A DNA stretch of 64,000 bases. It comes from Flavobacterium haoranii (GTDB taxonomy: Bacteria > Bacteroidota > Bacteroidia > Flavobacteriales > Flavobacteriaceae). Positions 54,962 through 64,000 of the stretch are shown here, one piece after another. The notes under the pieces were generated by a model. The model ran no database searches. It was not told the origin of the DNA and was given only the letters and a program-made list of their open reading frames with translations. The position numbers and the translations under genes are program-made. The stretch's first letter is position 1, and each line of letters opens with the position of its first letter. The stretch spans positions 310,001 to 374,000 of the forward strand of contig NZ_CP045292.1 in NCBI RefSeq assembly GCF_009363055.1, read 5' to 3'.

Positions 54962-56337
54962 AAGTTTTCTTCTAAGATGTTATCGTCATTTTCTATAGCT
55001 CTTTTTAAAACCGCTTCTGGAATTGATTTTTTAGCTTTGGCTCCCATTTTTTTTAATCGTTCAACACTATTGACTAAATTACCTTTTCCTTCAACTAATT
55101 TATTCATAGCATTGCCATATTCACTTTTGGCTTCGTCCATTTTTTTGCCAATTTTAATCAAATCTTGAACAAAACCTTCAAATTTGTCATATAAAGCTCC
55201 GGCCTGGCGCGCAATTTCAATAGCATTTTCTTGTTGCTTTTGGTTCGTCCACATGCTATCGATAGTACGAAGTGTTGCCAAAAGGGTGGAAGGCGTTACA
55301 ATCACTATATTCTTTTCAAAAGCCTTGTTGTACAAAGTGCTGTCTTCTTGTAACGCAAGAGCAAAAGCAGGTTCAATTGGGATAAATAACAACACAAAAT
55401 CGGGACTTTCCATATGGTAAATATCCTGATAGTTTTTATCGCCTAATTGTTCTACGTGACGCTTAATCGAGTTAACGTGTTCTTTTAAAAAGTTCGCTTT
55501 TAAAGTATCGTCGTCTTCATTTACAAATCGTTCATAAGCCGTTAAAGAAACTTTTGAATCGACCACCATTTTCTTACCATCAGGAAGATTTACGATAACA
55601 TCGGGTTGAATGCGATTGCCGTCTTCGGTGGTAAAACTTTGCTGTACTTCATATTCGCGACCTTTTTCTAAGCCCGATTTTTCTAAAACACGCTCCAGAA
55701 CCAATTCGCCCCAATTTCCTTGCATTTTGCTATCGCCTTTTAACGCTTTAGTCAGGTTAATGGTTTCTTTGCTCATTTGCTCGTTCATTTCCTTCAAACC
55801 TAAGATTTGTTGGCGCAGCGCAGCATGATAATCGATACTTTCTTTGTGTGTATCTTCTACTTTTTTCTCAAACAATTGAATTTTTTCCTGAAGCGGATTC
55901 AGGATGATTTTCATGTTTTCTTTGTTTTGTTCGGTGAATTTATTGGTTTTTTCTTCCAATATTTTATTTGCCAAAAGTTCAAATTCTTTGGTAAATTTCT
56001 CTTGAACTTCTGTTAATTCTTGTTTTTGTTCTTTATTTCGTTCCAATAAATTATCGAAATCATTTTCTTTTTTTGCCAAATGAATTGCTAGACTTTCTTT
56101 CTCTTTTTGAAGCGTATCTTTTTCAACGGATAGGTTTTCTACACTTTTTTCCAACTGATTTTTTTCTTGTTGAAACTGTTGTTTTAATTGGTCTATTTGG
56201 CTTAACAAACCATTAATGCGTTCTTCTAAACCAGAAGTTGCGGATTGTGATTGTGATTTGGTAAGCAATTTACCAATGTAAAAACCGATAGCCAATGCTA
56301 AAATAAAAACGGCGAGTACTAAAATTGTTTGCGACAT
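54958..56337 (-). CDS. rmuC: DNA recombination protein RmuC
   Basis: A 459-residue protein that limits inversions and other rearrangements. N-terminal membrane segment (residues 3-23), a coiled coil (about 25-170), and the RmuC nuclease-like core with GNWGELVLERVLEKSGLEKG, PDVIVNLPDGKKMVVDSKVS (D...DSK) and ESPDFVLLFIPIEPAF. ATG at 56337 begins the membrane segment; one at 56355 would add six residues. Confidence 0.92.
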   Translation of the reverse strand: MSQTILVLAVFILALAIGFYIGKLLTKSQSQSATSGLEERINGLLSQIDQLKQQFQQEKNQLEKSVENLSVEKDTLQKEKESLAIHLAKKENDFDNLLERNKEQKQELTEVQEKFTKEFELLANKILEEKTNKFTEQNKENMKIILNPLQEKIQLFEKKVEDTHKESIDYHAALRQQILGLKEMNEQMSKETINLTKALKGDSKMQGNWGELVLERVLEKSGLEKGREYEVQQSFTTEDGNRIQPDVIVNLPDGKKMVVDSKVSLTAYERFVNEDDDTLKANFLKEHVNSIKRHVEQLGDKNYQDIYHMESPDFVLLFIPIEPAFALALQEDSTLYNKAFEKNIVIVTPSTLLATLRTIDSMWTNQKQQENAIEIARQAGALYDKFEGFVQDLIKIGKKMDEAKSEYGNAMNKLVEGKGNLVNSVERLKKMGAKAKKSIPEAVLKRAIENDDNILEENL

Positions 56338-56435
56338 ATAAAAATTGAATTTCAAATGTAAATTTAAGGAAATTAATCAATTTAAGAATTCTCTTCGACA
56401 TAATTTGAAAAACGTATTTTTGTGAAAATTTCCAC

Positions 56436-57005
56436 ATGCAACATCATCATTTTTTATTGCATAAACCGCATGGTTTTTTAAGTCAGTTTATTTACGAAAA
56501 GAAACGAAACAAACGTTTGTTGGGCGAATTGTTTTCTTTTCCTGAAGGAACTATGGCAATTGGTCGGTTAGATGAAGATTCTGAAGGTTTATTGTTGTTA
56601 ACCACTGACGGAATGATGAGCGAAATAGTGCGTGCCAAATCAGTTGAAAAGGAATATTATGCCCAAGTCGACGGTTTAATAACGGATGAAGCTGTCGAAC
56701 AATTGCAAAAAGGAGTTGAGATTGGTTTTAAAGGCATTCGATATATGACGAAACCTTGCCAAGCTAAACGAATTACAGAATTATCAAATTTTATCGGTGA
56801 AGGAAGAAGAATCCGCGACGAACGTCACGGACCCACGAGTTGGGTTTCGATAACAGTTACCGAAGGTAAATTTCGCCAAGTTCGAAAAATGACCGCGGCA
56901 GTTGGCTTTCCAACGTTGCGTTTGGTTCGAGTTCGCATTGGAAATACGCATTTAGCAGGAATTTCTGCAGGTGAAGTTAAAGAAATAATCGCTTTTGATT
57001 TGTAA
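56436..57005 (+). CDS. 23S rRNA pseudouridine synthase RluE-like
   Basis: A 189-residue enzyme that isomerises one uridine in 23S rRNA (position 2457 in E. coli RluE, by homology). Catalytic Asp lies in AIGRLDEDSEGLLLLT; the RQVRKMTAAVGFPTLRLVRV end is the RsuA/RluE signature. There is no S4 domain, which is also normal for RluE. Confidence 0.88.
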   Translation: MQHHHFLLHKPHGFLSQFIYEKKRNKRLLGELFSFPEGTMAIGRLDEDSEGLLLLTTDGMMSEIVRAKSVEKEYYAQVDGLITDEAVEQLQKGVEIGFKGIRYMTKPCQAKRITELSNFIGEGRRIRDERHGPTSWVSITVTEGKFRQVRKMTAAVGFPTLRLVRVRIGNTHLAGISAGEVKEIIAFDL

Positions 57006-57013
57006 ATTGAAAA

Positions 57014-57129
57014 CGTCAGTTCGAGTGTTTTTTGTGAGTGAAACGAAACTAAAAATGTATCGAGAACTTTTTTGTTTGATTTTTCTTATTCTCGATACAA
57101 TTTTCTGTAGAAAATTACTCGAATTGACG
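57014..57129. repeat. Interspersed nested inverted-repeat element
   Basis: Outer arms CGTCAGTTCGAGT (57014-57026) and ACTCGAATTGACG (57117-57129), one mismatch; inner arms TGTATCGAGAA (57056-57066) and TTCTCGATACA (57089-57099), perfect. Non-coding; probably a repeated element of the genome that also serves as a terminator between two convergent genes. Confidence 0.65.
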
Positions 57130-57140
57130 AAAAAAAATCT

Positions 57141-57920
57141 CTACTTTACTTTAAATTTTCCGATTGTGGCATCGAACATAATATCTTCATTTTGAAATAT
57201 TTTATCAAAAACACCTTCGTTTATTAGATTGCAAGGTTGGTTATGAAAAATATCATTTTCAGTAAAAACAATCATTTCATCTGCTAATTGAATGGCTAAA
57301 TCTAAATCGTGCGTTGAGTATAAAATGGTTTTCCCAGTTTCGTGTGTAAGTTTTTGCAATAGTTTTAGTAAGGTAATTTTATGTACTAAATCTAAATGTG
57401 TGGTGGGTTCGTCTAAAACAATAATAGATGTGTCTTGAGCTAAAGCGCGTGCTATCATAGCTTTTTGCAATTGACCATCACTTACTTCATAATAACGTTT
57501 ATTACAATAATCTGAAATTCCTGTTAGTTCAATTGCTTCGGTTATTTTTGTTTGATCTTCTTCGCTTAAAGTTCCAATCCAATTGGTGTAGGGTTGTCTT
57601 CCTAAAGCAACAATTTCATAAATTGTTAAATTGCTTGGTGGAAGTGTTTCTGTAAGCACTAAACTTAATTCTTGAGCTAAATCGACTACAGAATATTGTT
57701 TTAAATTTTTACCATTAAGAGTAACTGTTCCAGAAATAGGTTCAATAACTTGAGTAATGGTTTTTAAAAAAGTAGATTTCCCAATTCCATTTTTACCAAT
57801 TAAAGCAACTAATTTTCCTTTATCTAAACTCAAATTTATATGAGACTGAATTATAGTTTGAGATTTCCCTTTTTGGTATCCAATTGTTAAATCTTTGATA
57901 TTTAAAATATGCTCTGTCAT
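57141..57920 (-). CDS. btuD: Cobalamin/iron-siderophore ABC transporter ATP-binding protein
   Basis: A 259-residue ATPase for an inner-membrane importer. Walker A ALIGKNGIGKST (about residue 39-50), signature VSDGQLQKA, Walker B IIVLDEPTTHLD, H-loop STHDLDLA. The FecE/BtuD class is shared by siderophore and B12 importers; here the divergent riboswitch-controlled receptor points to B12. It overlaps btuC by one base. Confidence 0.85.
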   Translation of the reverse strand: MTEHILNIKDLTIGYQKGKSQTIIQSHINLSLDKGKLVALIGKNGIGKSTFLKTITQVIEPISGTVTLNGKNLKQYSVVDLAQELSLVLTETLPPSNLTIYEIVALGRQPYTNWIGTLSEEDQTKITEAIELTGISDYCNKRYYEVSDGQLQKAMIARALAQDTSIIVLDEPTTHLDLVHKITLLKLLQKLTHETGKTILYSTHDLDLAIQLADEMIVFTENDIFHNQPCNLINEGVFDKIFQNEDIMFDATIGKFKVK

Positions 57921-58951
57921 TACAATTGAATTTTTCTTTTACGTAATAATAACCAAATAACAATTGGCGCTCCAAAAATTGAAGTTATCGCGTTGATGGG
58001 TAAAGTTATATCATTTCCTGGTAATTGTGCAATAGTATCGCAAATTAGCATTACAAGAGCACCTATTAATAATGTACTTCCAAACAATATAAAATGATTA
58101 CTCGTTTTGAAAATTAGTTTTGAAATATGTGGAACCGCTAATCCAATAAATGCAATTGGTCCAACTAAAGCGGTAATGCTTCCGGCTAAAAAACTTGTTG
58201 CAATTATGATGAAGTATTTAGTTTTAGAAAAATTAATTCCAATGCTTTTTGCATAGCGTTCGCCTAATAATAAAGCATTTAATGGTTTTAAAACGAAAAG
58301 TGTTAGTAGTAAACCAAAAAACACTAAAAAAGTTAAGATTATTATATCTTTCCAAGCTAAGTTACTGATGCTTCCCATTGCCCAAAAAGTATATTTCTGT
58401 AACTGTTCGGCAGTGGAAAAATAAGATAAAATAGAAACAATTGCGCTTGTAAAGCTACTGAACATTAAGCCAACAATTAAAATGCTCATGGTGTCTTTAA
58501 TTTTGTTTGCAACCAGAATAACAGCCATAAAAACTAAAAAACTTCCTAAACCAGAAGCTATAATTAATCCATAGCCTGATAAAAAATAATGTGCAATTGA
58601 AACAGGTAACAATCCTGAACTTAAAATAATTAAAGCAACACCTAAACTTGCTCCAGAACTCAAACCTAAAACATAGGGTCCAGCAAGTGGATTTCTGAAT
58701 AAAGTTTGCATTAATAAACCACAAGTTGATAAACCAACACCAACAAGAATTGCAGTTACCGCTTTGGGTAATCGAAAGTTGTAAAGAATAATTTCCCAAC
58801 TTTCCTTTTGCATCGATTTTCCTATTAATCCATTAAAAATATCTTGATAAGGAATAGTTACTGAACCCAAGCTAATATTGGTAAAAAACAAAAATGTAAC
58901 GGCTACAATTAGCAGTGTAAATATTAGTTTATTTTTATTTTCTGTTGGCAT
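57920..58951 (-). CDS. btuC: ABC transporter permease, FecCD/BtuC family
   Basis: A 343-residue permease with about ten hydrophobic segments. Conserved features: PKAVTAILVGVGLSTCGLLM, NPLAGPYVLGLSSGASLG and GPIAFIGLAVPHISKLIF (the ATPase-coupling loop). It forms the membrane pore for the imported vitamin with btuD. It overlaps btuF by one base. Confidence 0.88.
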   Translation of the reverse strand: MPTENKNKLIFTLLIVAVTFLFFTNISLGSVTIPYQDIFNGLIGKSMQKESWEIILYNFRLPKAVTAILVGVGLSTCGLLMQTLFRNPLAGPYVLGLSSGASLGVALIILSSGLLPVSIAHYFLSGYGLIIASGLGSFLVFMAVILVANKIKDTMSILIVGLMFSSFTSAIVSILSYFSTAEQLQKYTFWAMGSISNLAWKDIIILTFLVFFGLLLTLFVLKPLNALLLGERYAKSIGINFSKTKYFIIIATSFLAGSITALVGPIAFIGLAVPHISKLIFKTSNHFILFGSTLLIGALVMLICDTIAQLPGNDITLPINAITSIFGAPIVIWLLLRKRKIQL

Positions 58952-60077
58952 TAATCTAACTTTTCAAAAAAGTATAATTCGTAATTAGGTAATACTTCAG
59001 GATGTAATATTTTGATTAAATCTTTTAATACTAAATCGGGTCTATTTGGAGCCAATTCATAATAAATAACGCCACCAGTGGCACCTTTTTTTGAACTAAA
59101 AGAATATACATTTTTATCACGAACTGCTTTAAAGTGTGTATAATTTGGATTAGCATTTAAAATTTCTTCGATAGAAGTAAACTGTCCTGGGCCAATCCAA
59201 AAATCGGCATCTTTCGCTTTATCTAAAACCGATTCGAATGATAAGGAAAGACTTCCTGTTCCTTTTGAATCTTTCCATAAATAATTACTATGTGCTTCAT
59301 TTAAAAAGTAAGCTGCCCAGCTATCGCCTTGAGGTAAAAACCATTGATCTTCATAAATACTTCCTGCCATAATTGTAGGCAAAGTTTTAGAATTTGTTGC
59401 CAATTGTTTTGCTTGGTTATAATCGTTTTTAATTTGAGAGTAAATTTTTTCAGCTTCAGCATCTTTATCATATAAGGCACCAAAAAACTTTATCCATTCG
59501 GCTTTTCCTAGAGGCGTTTTTTCGGTCCAGTCACTATTTAAAATGATTTTTTGACCTAAACGTTCTAAATTTTTATACGTTTTCATGTCGCCATCAACAC
59601 TAAATCCTACCATAACATCAGGTTGAAGGTCTAAAATTACCTCGGTATTTAAACTTTGGTTATTACCAATTTCGCGAATCTTTCCACTATTAATTAATTG
59701 ACGTGTTTTTTCAGAAGAGATATAATTAGTATTAGGAAATGCTATAATAGAATTTTCCATATTTAACATTTCAATTGAAGGAATATGCGTAGTTGATGTT
59801 ACAATTATTTTTTTACAGGAACTTCAATGCTTGTTAATTTTTTTAAACTATCTGGTATTTGAACTCCTTTTTTATGTAAAACATAAGAATAGTTTTCAAC
59901 TGCCTCGGGGAAAGTGTTTTTAATGGTAACTATTGAAAAATTAGAATATTTAGCAATCGAAATTCCTTCAGCATCAGTAATAAGTTCGTTTTTTATGCTT
60001 TGTTTTTCGGTGGTAACCTCTTGTTTACACTGAATAAAAAAAGGAATAAGTACAAGAAGAAAAAATTTAAATTTCAT
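58951..60077 (-). pseudogene. btuF: B12-type periplasmic-binding lipoprotein, frameshifted
   Basis: The N-terminal part is a lipoprotein (MKFKFFLLVLIPFFIQCKQE) ending at 59805. One A added to the A7 run (T7 on the + strand, 59808-59814) continues it as KKIIVTSTTHIPSIEMLNM into the rest of the substrate-binding protein, which has the usual TroA-like layout (VILDLQPDVMVGF, DFWIGPGQFTSIEEI). Total about 375 residues. ATG at 60077 starts the signal. Together with btuC and btuD it makes a whole importer, if intact. Confidence 0.85.
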
Positions 60078-60092
60078 GCTAAATATTTTTAG

Positions 60093-60122
60093 CAAAAGTA
60101 AAGTAAAAGTGATAAGTAACAA
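60093..60122 (-). promoter_or_regulatory. Promoter of btuFCD
   Basis: On the minus strand TTG (60122-60120), 19 bases, TACTTTTG (60100-60093), 15 bases before the btuF ATG. No riboswitch is visible on this side. Confidence 0.6.
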
Positions 60123-60173
60123 AAGCTACTATATTTTTTGTAAGAAATCTTATTTTTGTATAAAATTTATAAA

Positions 60174-60278
60174 ATGAGAGATAATCCTTCTTTTATGGCC
60201 GCAGTAGCCACAATCATATTAGCACATTTTATTATTGGATTTATATGGCTTTGGCGAAAAATGAATAAGAAAAAGTGA
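60174..60278 (+). CDS. 34-residue membrane peptide upstream of the cobalamin riboswitch
   Basis: An ATG-to-TGA frame encoding 34 residues: MRDNPSFMAAVATIILAHFI followed by a helical tail ending WLWRKMNKKK. One membrane helix with a basic inner end. The coding sequence is short but the composition and charge pattern are those of a small membrane protein. Unknown function; not a known btu component. Confidence 0.45.
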   Translation: MRDNPSFMAAVATIILAHFIIGFIWLWRKMNKKK

Positions 60279-60301
60279 TTCATTTTTAATTAAAAAACTT
60301 C

Positions 60302-60483
60302 TATATTTGCACCCGAATTAAGGTTGAGGTGCATTTTTTTGTACTTCATTAAAAGGGAATCAAGTGAAAAACTTGAGCTGTACCCGCAACTGTAAGCTAT
60401 AAAGCTTGTTATTTTCTACAATACCATTGTTCGTTTACGAATGAGAAGGTGAATAACAAGACGCAAGCCAGGAGACCTGCCTA
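60302..60483 (+). promoter_or_regulatory. Cobalamin riboswitch with promoter TATATTTG, controlling btuB
   Basis: A promoter box TATATTTG at 60302-60309 precedes the RNA. The aptamer (about 60321-60483) shows the B12-box features: GGTTGAGGTGC at its start, then GCTGTACCCGCAACTGTAAG and AAGCCAGGAGACCTGCC at its end, the most conserved stretch of this riboswitch class. A hairpin CAAACTTT/AAAGTTTG at about 60499-60521 lies in the expression platform before btuB. Bound adenosylcobalamin would shut btuB off. Confidence 0.92.
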
Positions 60484-60575
60484 TTTCGCTAGAGTAACAA
60501 ACTTTCGGGAATAAAAGTTTGAGTATGGGTAAACTGTGCTTTTCTCCCAAGATTATTAAAATTATTTATTAAAAA

Positions 60576-62515
60576 ATGAACCAAAAGTTTATTTATGCTA
60601 GTATTTTGGCATTAGCAGCCAATGCATCTTTGTGTGCACAAGAAAAAGATTCTTTACAAATTAATCAATTAAAAGAAGTAGTAGTTTCGGATACTAAATT
60701 CGAACAAAAAGAGAAAATTCAGGTAAAATTATTGAAGTAATTACAGCCGAAGATTTACAAAAAAAACAAGGACAATCTTTAGCAAATGTTTTATCGCAAG
60801 TAGCTGGAGTTGAAGTAAACGGAAGTCAAAGTTTTAGCGGTAAAAATCAAGGTGTTTATGTAAGAGGTGGAAGAAATCGCCAAGTTGCTATTTATATTGA
60901 TGGTGTTCCAGTTTCTGATGCATCTATGATTAATTTAGAATACGATTTAAGATTAATTCCTGTTGAACAAATCGAAAAAATAGAAGTTTTAAAAGGTTCG
61001 TCAAGTACTTTGTATGGAACTGGAGCTGCAACTGCAGTAATCAATATTACATTAAAAAAAGCATCTCAAGATAAAGTTTCTGGTAATGCCTATTGGAATG
61101 TTGGTACATTAAATAACCAAGAAAAATCGGCTATAGATGCAAATGATTTTGAACAAGGTTTAGCTTTCAATGGAACTTTAAAAAAGTTTAATTATGTAAC
61201 CATGATTAACAGCAAAGAAAATAAAAACTTTTCTGAAGCTAGAGGAGAAAACTATGAAGGCGATTCTTTCTCTAGAATTAATGTTATTCAAAAATTTGGT
61301 TACAAATTCAATGATAAGTTTGCCTTAACATTATTTGGTAACTACGATAAGTTTAAAAATACTTACGATAATCCTTATGGTGGAGCTTCAAGTTCTAGCG
61401 ACGATTTAAATAATAGATCAGCATCGGAACAATTTAGAGCAGGTTTAAATGCTTCTTACAAATATAATAAAGGCGAATTGTTAGTGAATACAAGTGCTGC
61501 TACAATTGATAGAAATTCGGCAATTAGCAATACTTGGGCAGGAACTGTTGATTCATACAACTACAGTTCTAGAAATGCAAATGTTGATATTATCAATAAA
61601 TATAATGTATTATCTAGTTTATACATTTTGACTGGAGTACAAGCTCAATATTTCGACATGGAGCAAAAAGATGCTTATACTGACGTTACTAATAATTTTG
61701 CGCATTTTAATATTGTAGATCCTTATGTAACGGCAGTATATAATTCTAAATTTGGATTAAATGTAAATGCTGGAGCGCGTTTAAATATTCATAGCGAGTA
61801 TGGAAATCAAGTAGTTTACAACTTCAATCCAAGTTATAAGTTTAGTAATTTACCAGTTCGAATTTTATCTTCTTATAGCACGGCTTATATTACGCCAAGT
61901 TTGTATCAAGTTTACGGACCTTATGGTAATTTAGATTTAAAACCAGAAGAAAATGCAACTGCAGAAGCTGGTTTCGAAACTATTTTGTTAGATAACAAAT
62001 TTGTATTAAATGCAGTAGCTTTTTACCGAGAAGAAAAAAACAAAGTAGATTTCTTTACAGATATCAATTGGAATTCTTTCTACATAAATTATGATAACAA
62101 AATTAATGCAAAAGGAGCTGAAGTAAATGTAACTTATAAACCAGTTGATTTATTTAATATTAAAGCGAATTATACATTTACTCAAGTGGAAGATGTTGTA
62201 GGTTTATTAATTCCAAAGCATAAAGTAAATGCTGAAATTAACTCTCAAATCACGAGCAGATTTAATTCGGTAATTGGTTTCCAATATTTTTCAAACAGAA
62301 AAGATGCTTATTACGATAATGATACTTATGCGACAACTAGAATTAATTTAGATGCTTATTCGTTAATCAATGCAACATTAAACTATAATTTAATAAAAGA
62401 TAGATTAAATATTTTTGGTTCGGTAACCAATATATTCAATGAAGATTATGTAGAATCTATAGGTTACAATACTAGAGGTAGAAACTTTAAATTAGGATTA
62501 AACTTTAAGTTTTAG
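60576..62515 (+). pseudogene. btuB: TonB-dependent vitamin B12 receptor BtuB, frameshifted
   Basis: About 646 residues if repaired. The signal (MNQKFIYASILALAANASLC) and TonB box region (QLKEVVVSDTKF) precede a stop; the A5 run at 60706-60710 lacks one A, after which the frame continues as ENSGKIIEVITAEDLQKKQG and the plug domain (GVYVRGGRNRQVAIYIDGVP), then the barrel to GRNFKLGLNFKF. The receptor is placed under the cobalamin riboswitch and facing btuFCD, so B12 is its substrate. An internal ATG at 60926 would make a product without the plug start and without a signal. Confidence 0.92.
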
Positions 62516-62539
62516 TAATTTTTAATTTTAATTAACTTT

Positions 62540-62578
62540 ATGAGGTTTTAGATATTTTTCTAAAACCTCATTTTTTTT
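62540..62578 (+). terminator. Terminator of btuB
   Basis: Stem ATGAGGTTTTAGA/TCTAAAACCTCAT, loop TATTTT, then T8. Confidence 0.9.
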
Positions 62579-62626
62579 GTAACAAAAGAATATTTCATTC
62601 GTCTCAACTATAACAAGCTAATCTAA

Positions 62627-63142
62627 ATGAAACAACAAGAGTTCATACAATTAATTTCGCCGTTTAAAGATAAACTTTTCCGATTGGCAAAAAGAATGCT
62701 AATTAGTACAGAGGAAGCGGAAGATGCAACTCAAGAAGTTTTAGTAAGGCTGTGGAATAGAAACGATAATTTAAAGTCATACAATAGTGTAGAAGCATTA
62801 GCAGTAACTATGACAAAAAATTATTGTTTAGATCAATTAAAATCGAAAAGGGCATCAAATTTGCAAATAGTTCATAATAACTATAAAGATGTTCGAGACG
62901 ATGTAGAAGTAACTATTGAAAATAGAGACAGTTGGAGTTGGGTAGAAAAAATAATAAACGACTTGCCCGAACAACAACGAATTATTATTCAAATGCGCGA
63001 TGTAGAAGAATATGAATTTGAAGAAATAGCGAAAGCATTAGATATGCAAGAAACAGCAGTAAGAGTAGCGCTATCGCGAGCAAGAAAAACAATTAGAGAA
63101 CAATTAACAGCAAAACATAATTATGGAATTAAGACGAATTGA
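62627..63142 (+). CDS. ECF-type RNA polymerase sigma factor
   Basis: A 171-residue sigma-70 family protein. Region 2 (about 10-80) has AKRMLISTEEAEDATQEVLVRLWNR; region 4 (about 115-165) has DLPEQQRIIIQMRDVEEYEF and EIAKALDMQETAVRVALSRARK, the promoter-recognising HTH. It is followed by a membrane protein that overlaps its end by 20 bases, the usual place for its anti-sigma factor. Confidence 0.9.
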   Translation: MKQQEFIQLISPFKDKLFRLAKRMLISTEEAEDATQEVLVRLWNRNDNLKSYNSVEALAVTMTKNYCLDQLKSKRASNLQIVHNNYKDVRDDVEVTIENRDSWSWVEKIINDLPEQQRIIIQMRDVEEYEFEEIAKALDMQETAVRVALSRARKTIREQLTAKHNYGIKTN

Positions 63143-63563
63143 AATATTGCTGGAAAAATATTTTGAGGGAAATACAAGCATTACCGAAGAAAAAGAAATA
63201 AAGGCCTACTTTTCTTCTGATTTAGTTGCACCCGAATTGGAGCATTTAAAACCAATGTTTGTAAACTTTCAAAATCAAAAAGAAATACAGTTTACTAAAA
63301 GCCTTCCATTACAACCTAGAAAACGAAATTATGTAAAATGGATTGGTGTTGCGGCAAGTTTAGTAGCTCTTTTTGGAACATTACTATATTTTAATTACAA
63401 CCAAAATTCAGATCCCGCTTTAGGAACATTTTCTTCGCCAGAAGAAGCTTTAGTTGAAACACAAAAAGCACTCGAAATGGTTTCAAGCGAAATGAATAAA
63501 GGAGTAGAAAGTATGGCAGTTTTAAATGAATTTGAACAAACAAAAAAATCAATTTTTAAATAA
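63123..63563 (+). CDS. Membrane-anchored protein, likely anti-sigma factor
   Basis: A 146-residue protein with an N-terminal soluble part (EKYFEGNTSITEEKEIKAYF, resembling small anti-sigma or zinc-finger-less regulatory domains) and one membrane segment (about residues 73-91: WIGVAASLVALFGTLLYF). The 20-base overlap with the sigma gene suggests co-translation and a role in holding sigma at the membrane; no anti-sigma domain is visible. Confidence 0.65.
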   Translation: MELRRIEILLEKYFEGNTSITEEKEIKAYFSSDLVAPELEHLKPMFVNFQNQKEIQFTKSLPLQPRKRNYVKWIGVAASLVALFGTLLYFNYNQNSDPALGTFSSPEEALVETQKALEMVSSEMNKGVESMAVLNEFEQTKKSIFK

Positions 63564-63570
63564 CAACAAG

Positions 63571-64000
63571 ATGAAAAATTTAATTTTAAGTATAGCATTT
63601 TTTATTTCAAGTACGGTTGCGTTTTCACAATCGGCTTTTGATAAGTTTGAAGACAAAGACGGTGTTACAACTGTTATTGTTAACAAAAAAATGTTCGAGA
63701 TGATGAGTAAAGTTAAAGTTGATACTAAAGATAAAGAAGTACAACAATATATGAGTTTACTTAAGAAACTAGATAATTTAAAAGTATTTACAACGGATAA
63801 TGCTAAAGTTGCTGGCGAAATGAAATCGACTGTAACAAATTATTTAAAATCGAATCCATTAGAAGAATTAATGCGTGTAAACGACGAAGGTAAAAAAGTA
63901 AATATTTACGTAAAATCGGGTGCTTCAGAAAATATTGTAAAAGAATTATTAATGTTTATCGATACACCAAATGGAAAAGCAAACCAAACCGTTGTTTTAT
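63571..64000 (+). CDS. DUF4252 protein, cut by the window end
   Basis: At least 143 residues: signal MKNLILSIAFFISSTVAFSQ, then FDKFEDKDGVTTVIVNKKMFE, the start of DUF4252. The frame is open to the end of the window. DUF4252 genes typically lie after ECF sigma/anti-sigma pairs in this phylum, which fits; function unknown. Confidence 0.85.
   Translation, partial: MKNLILSIAFFISSTVAFSQSAFDKFEDKDGVTTVIVNKKMFEMMSKVKVDTKDKEVQQYMSLLKKLDNLKVFTTDNAKVAGEMKSTVTNYLKSNPLEELMRVNDEGKKVNIYVKSGASENIVKELLMFIDTPNGKANQTVVL

Noticed and set aside
60926..62515. A separate, shorter TonB receptor starting at the ATG at 60926
   Set aside because: The codons upstream of it in the same frame encode the conserved plug and join to the signal peptide after adding one A, so it is the rest of btuB.
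1..64000. CRISPR array or cas genes
   Set aside because: No regularly spaced direct repeats or cas motifs were found; the nuclease at 31.8-33.5 kb is only reminiscent of the CRISPR-associated DUF1887 type.

Overview
The window is AT-rich chromosomal DNA from a member of the Flavobacteriia, most likely Flavobacterium or a close relative. The evidence is the Bacteroidota-type promoters (TTG, 18-20 bases, TAnnTTTG), the lineage-typical families DUF4290, DUF5686 and DUF4252, TonB receptors with a carboxypeptidase-regulatory domain, BatA-independent small OmpA/OmpW-like barrels made with MKK-type signals, and a ribonuclease Y gene preceded by zapA and a 6S-like RNA. No species can be named from the sequence alone.

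Layout. Bases 1-27,890 are core genome: a glycosyltransferase (cut by the window start), a phospho-sugar mutase, an MsbA-like exporter, a DUF2971/nuclease pair, a lipoprotein-TonB receptor-M23 peptidase run, the zapA-6S-rny cell-division/RNA block, xerD, two small outer-membrane barrels, aroQ, a DUF5686 protein, the murA operon, recQ-fmt, HU, yqgE and a class IV aminotransferase. At 27,891 lies a tRNA with anticodon CAT. Its 3' part, 44 bases from just before the anticodon, is repeated exactly at 52,522. The two copies bound a 24.6-kb integrated element. Bases 52,566-64,000 are core again: mtaB, a thioesterase, rmuC, a 23S pseudouridine synthase, a vitamin B12 uptake locus (btuD-btuC-btuF facing a cobalamin-riboswitch-controlled btuB), and an ECF sigma factor operon that runs off the end.

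The element carries a tyrosine integrase at each end (the left one frameshifted, plus a degenerate third piece), a relaxase/MobC-like pair with a candidate oriT but no conjugation apparatus, so it looks mobilizable rather than self-transmissible. Its cargo has two parts. The first is a tight four-gene operon (unknown DNA-binding-like protein, AAA ATPase, PD-(D/E)XK nuclease, D12-class adenine methyltransferase) that I read as a candidate undescribed restriction-modification-like defence system. The second is three orphan RHS toxin-tip/immunity cassettes around a pseudopilin/GspF operon. The cassettes share near-identical core and trailer sequences in inverted orientation, so recombination between them could swap toxin tips and flip the pseudopilin operon.

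Quality caveat. Seven genes or gene parts are broken by what looks like loss of one base in an A or T run (pgm, the nuclease at 5.3-6.2 kb, the left integrase twice, one immunity gene, btuF, btuB). The uniform type of lesion suggests uncorrected sequencing error as much as real gene decay; the nonsense codon in the barrel gene at 15.1 kb is a different kind of lesion.
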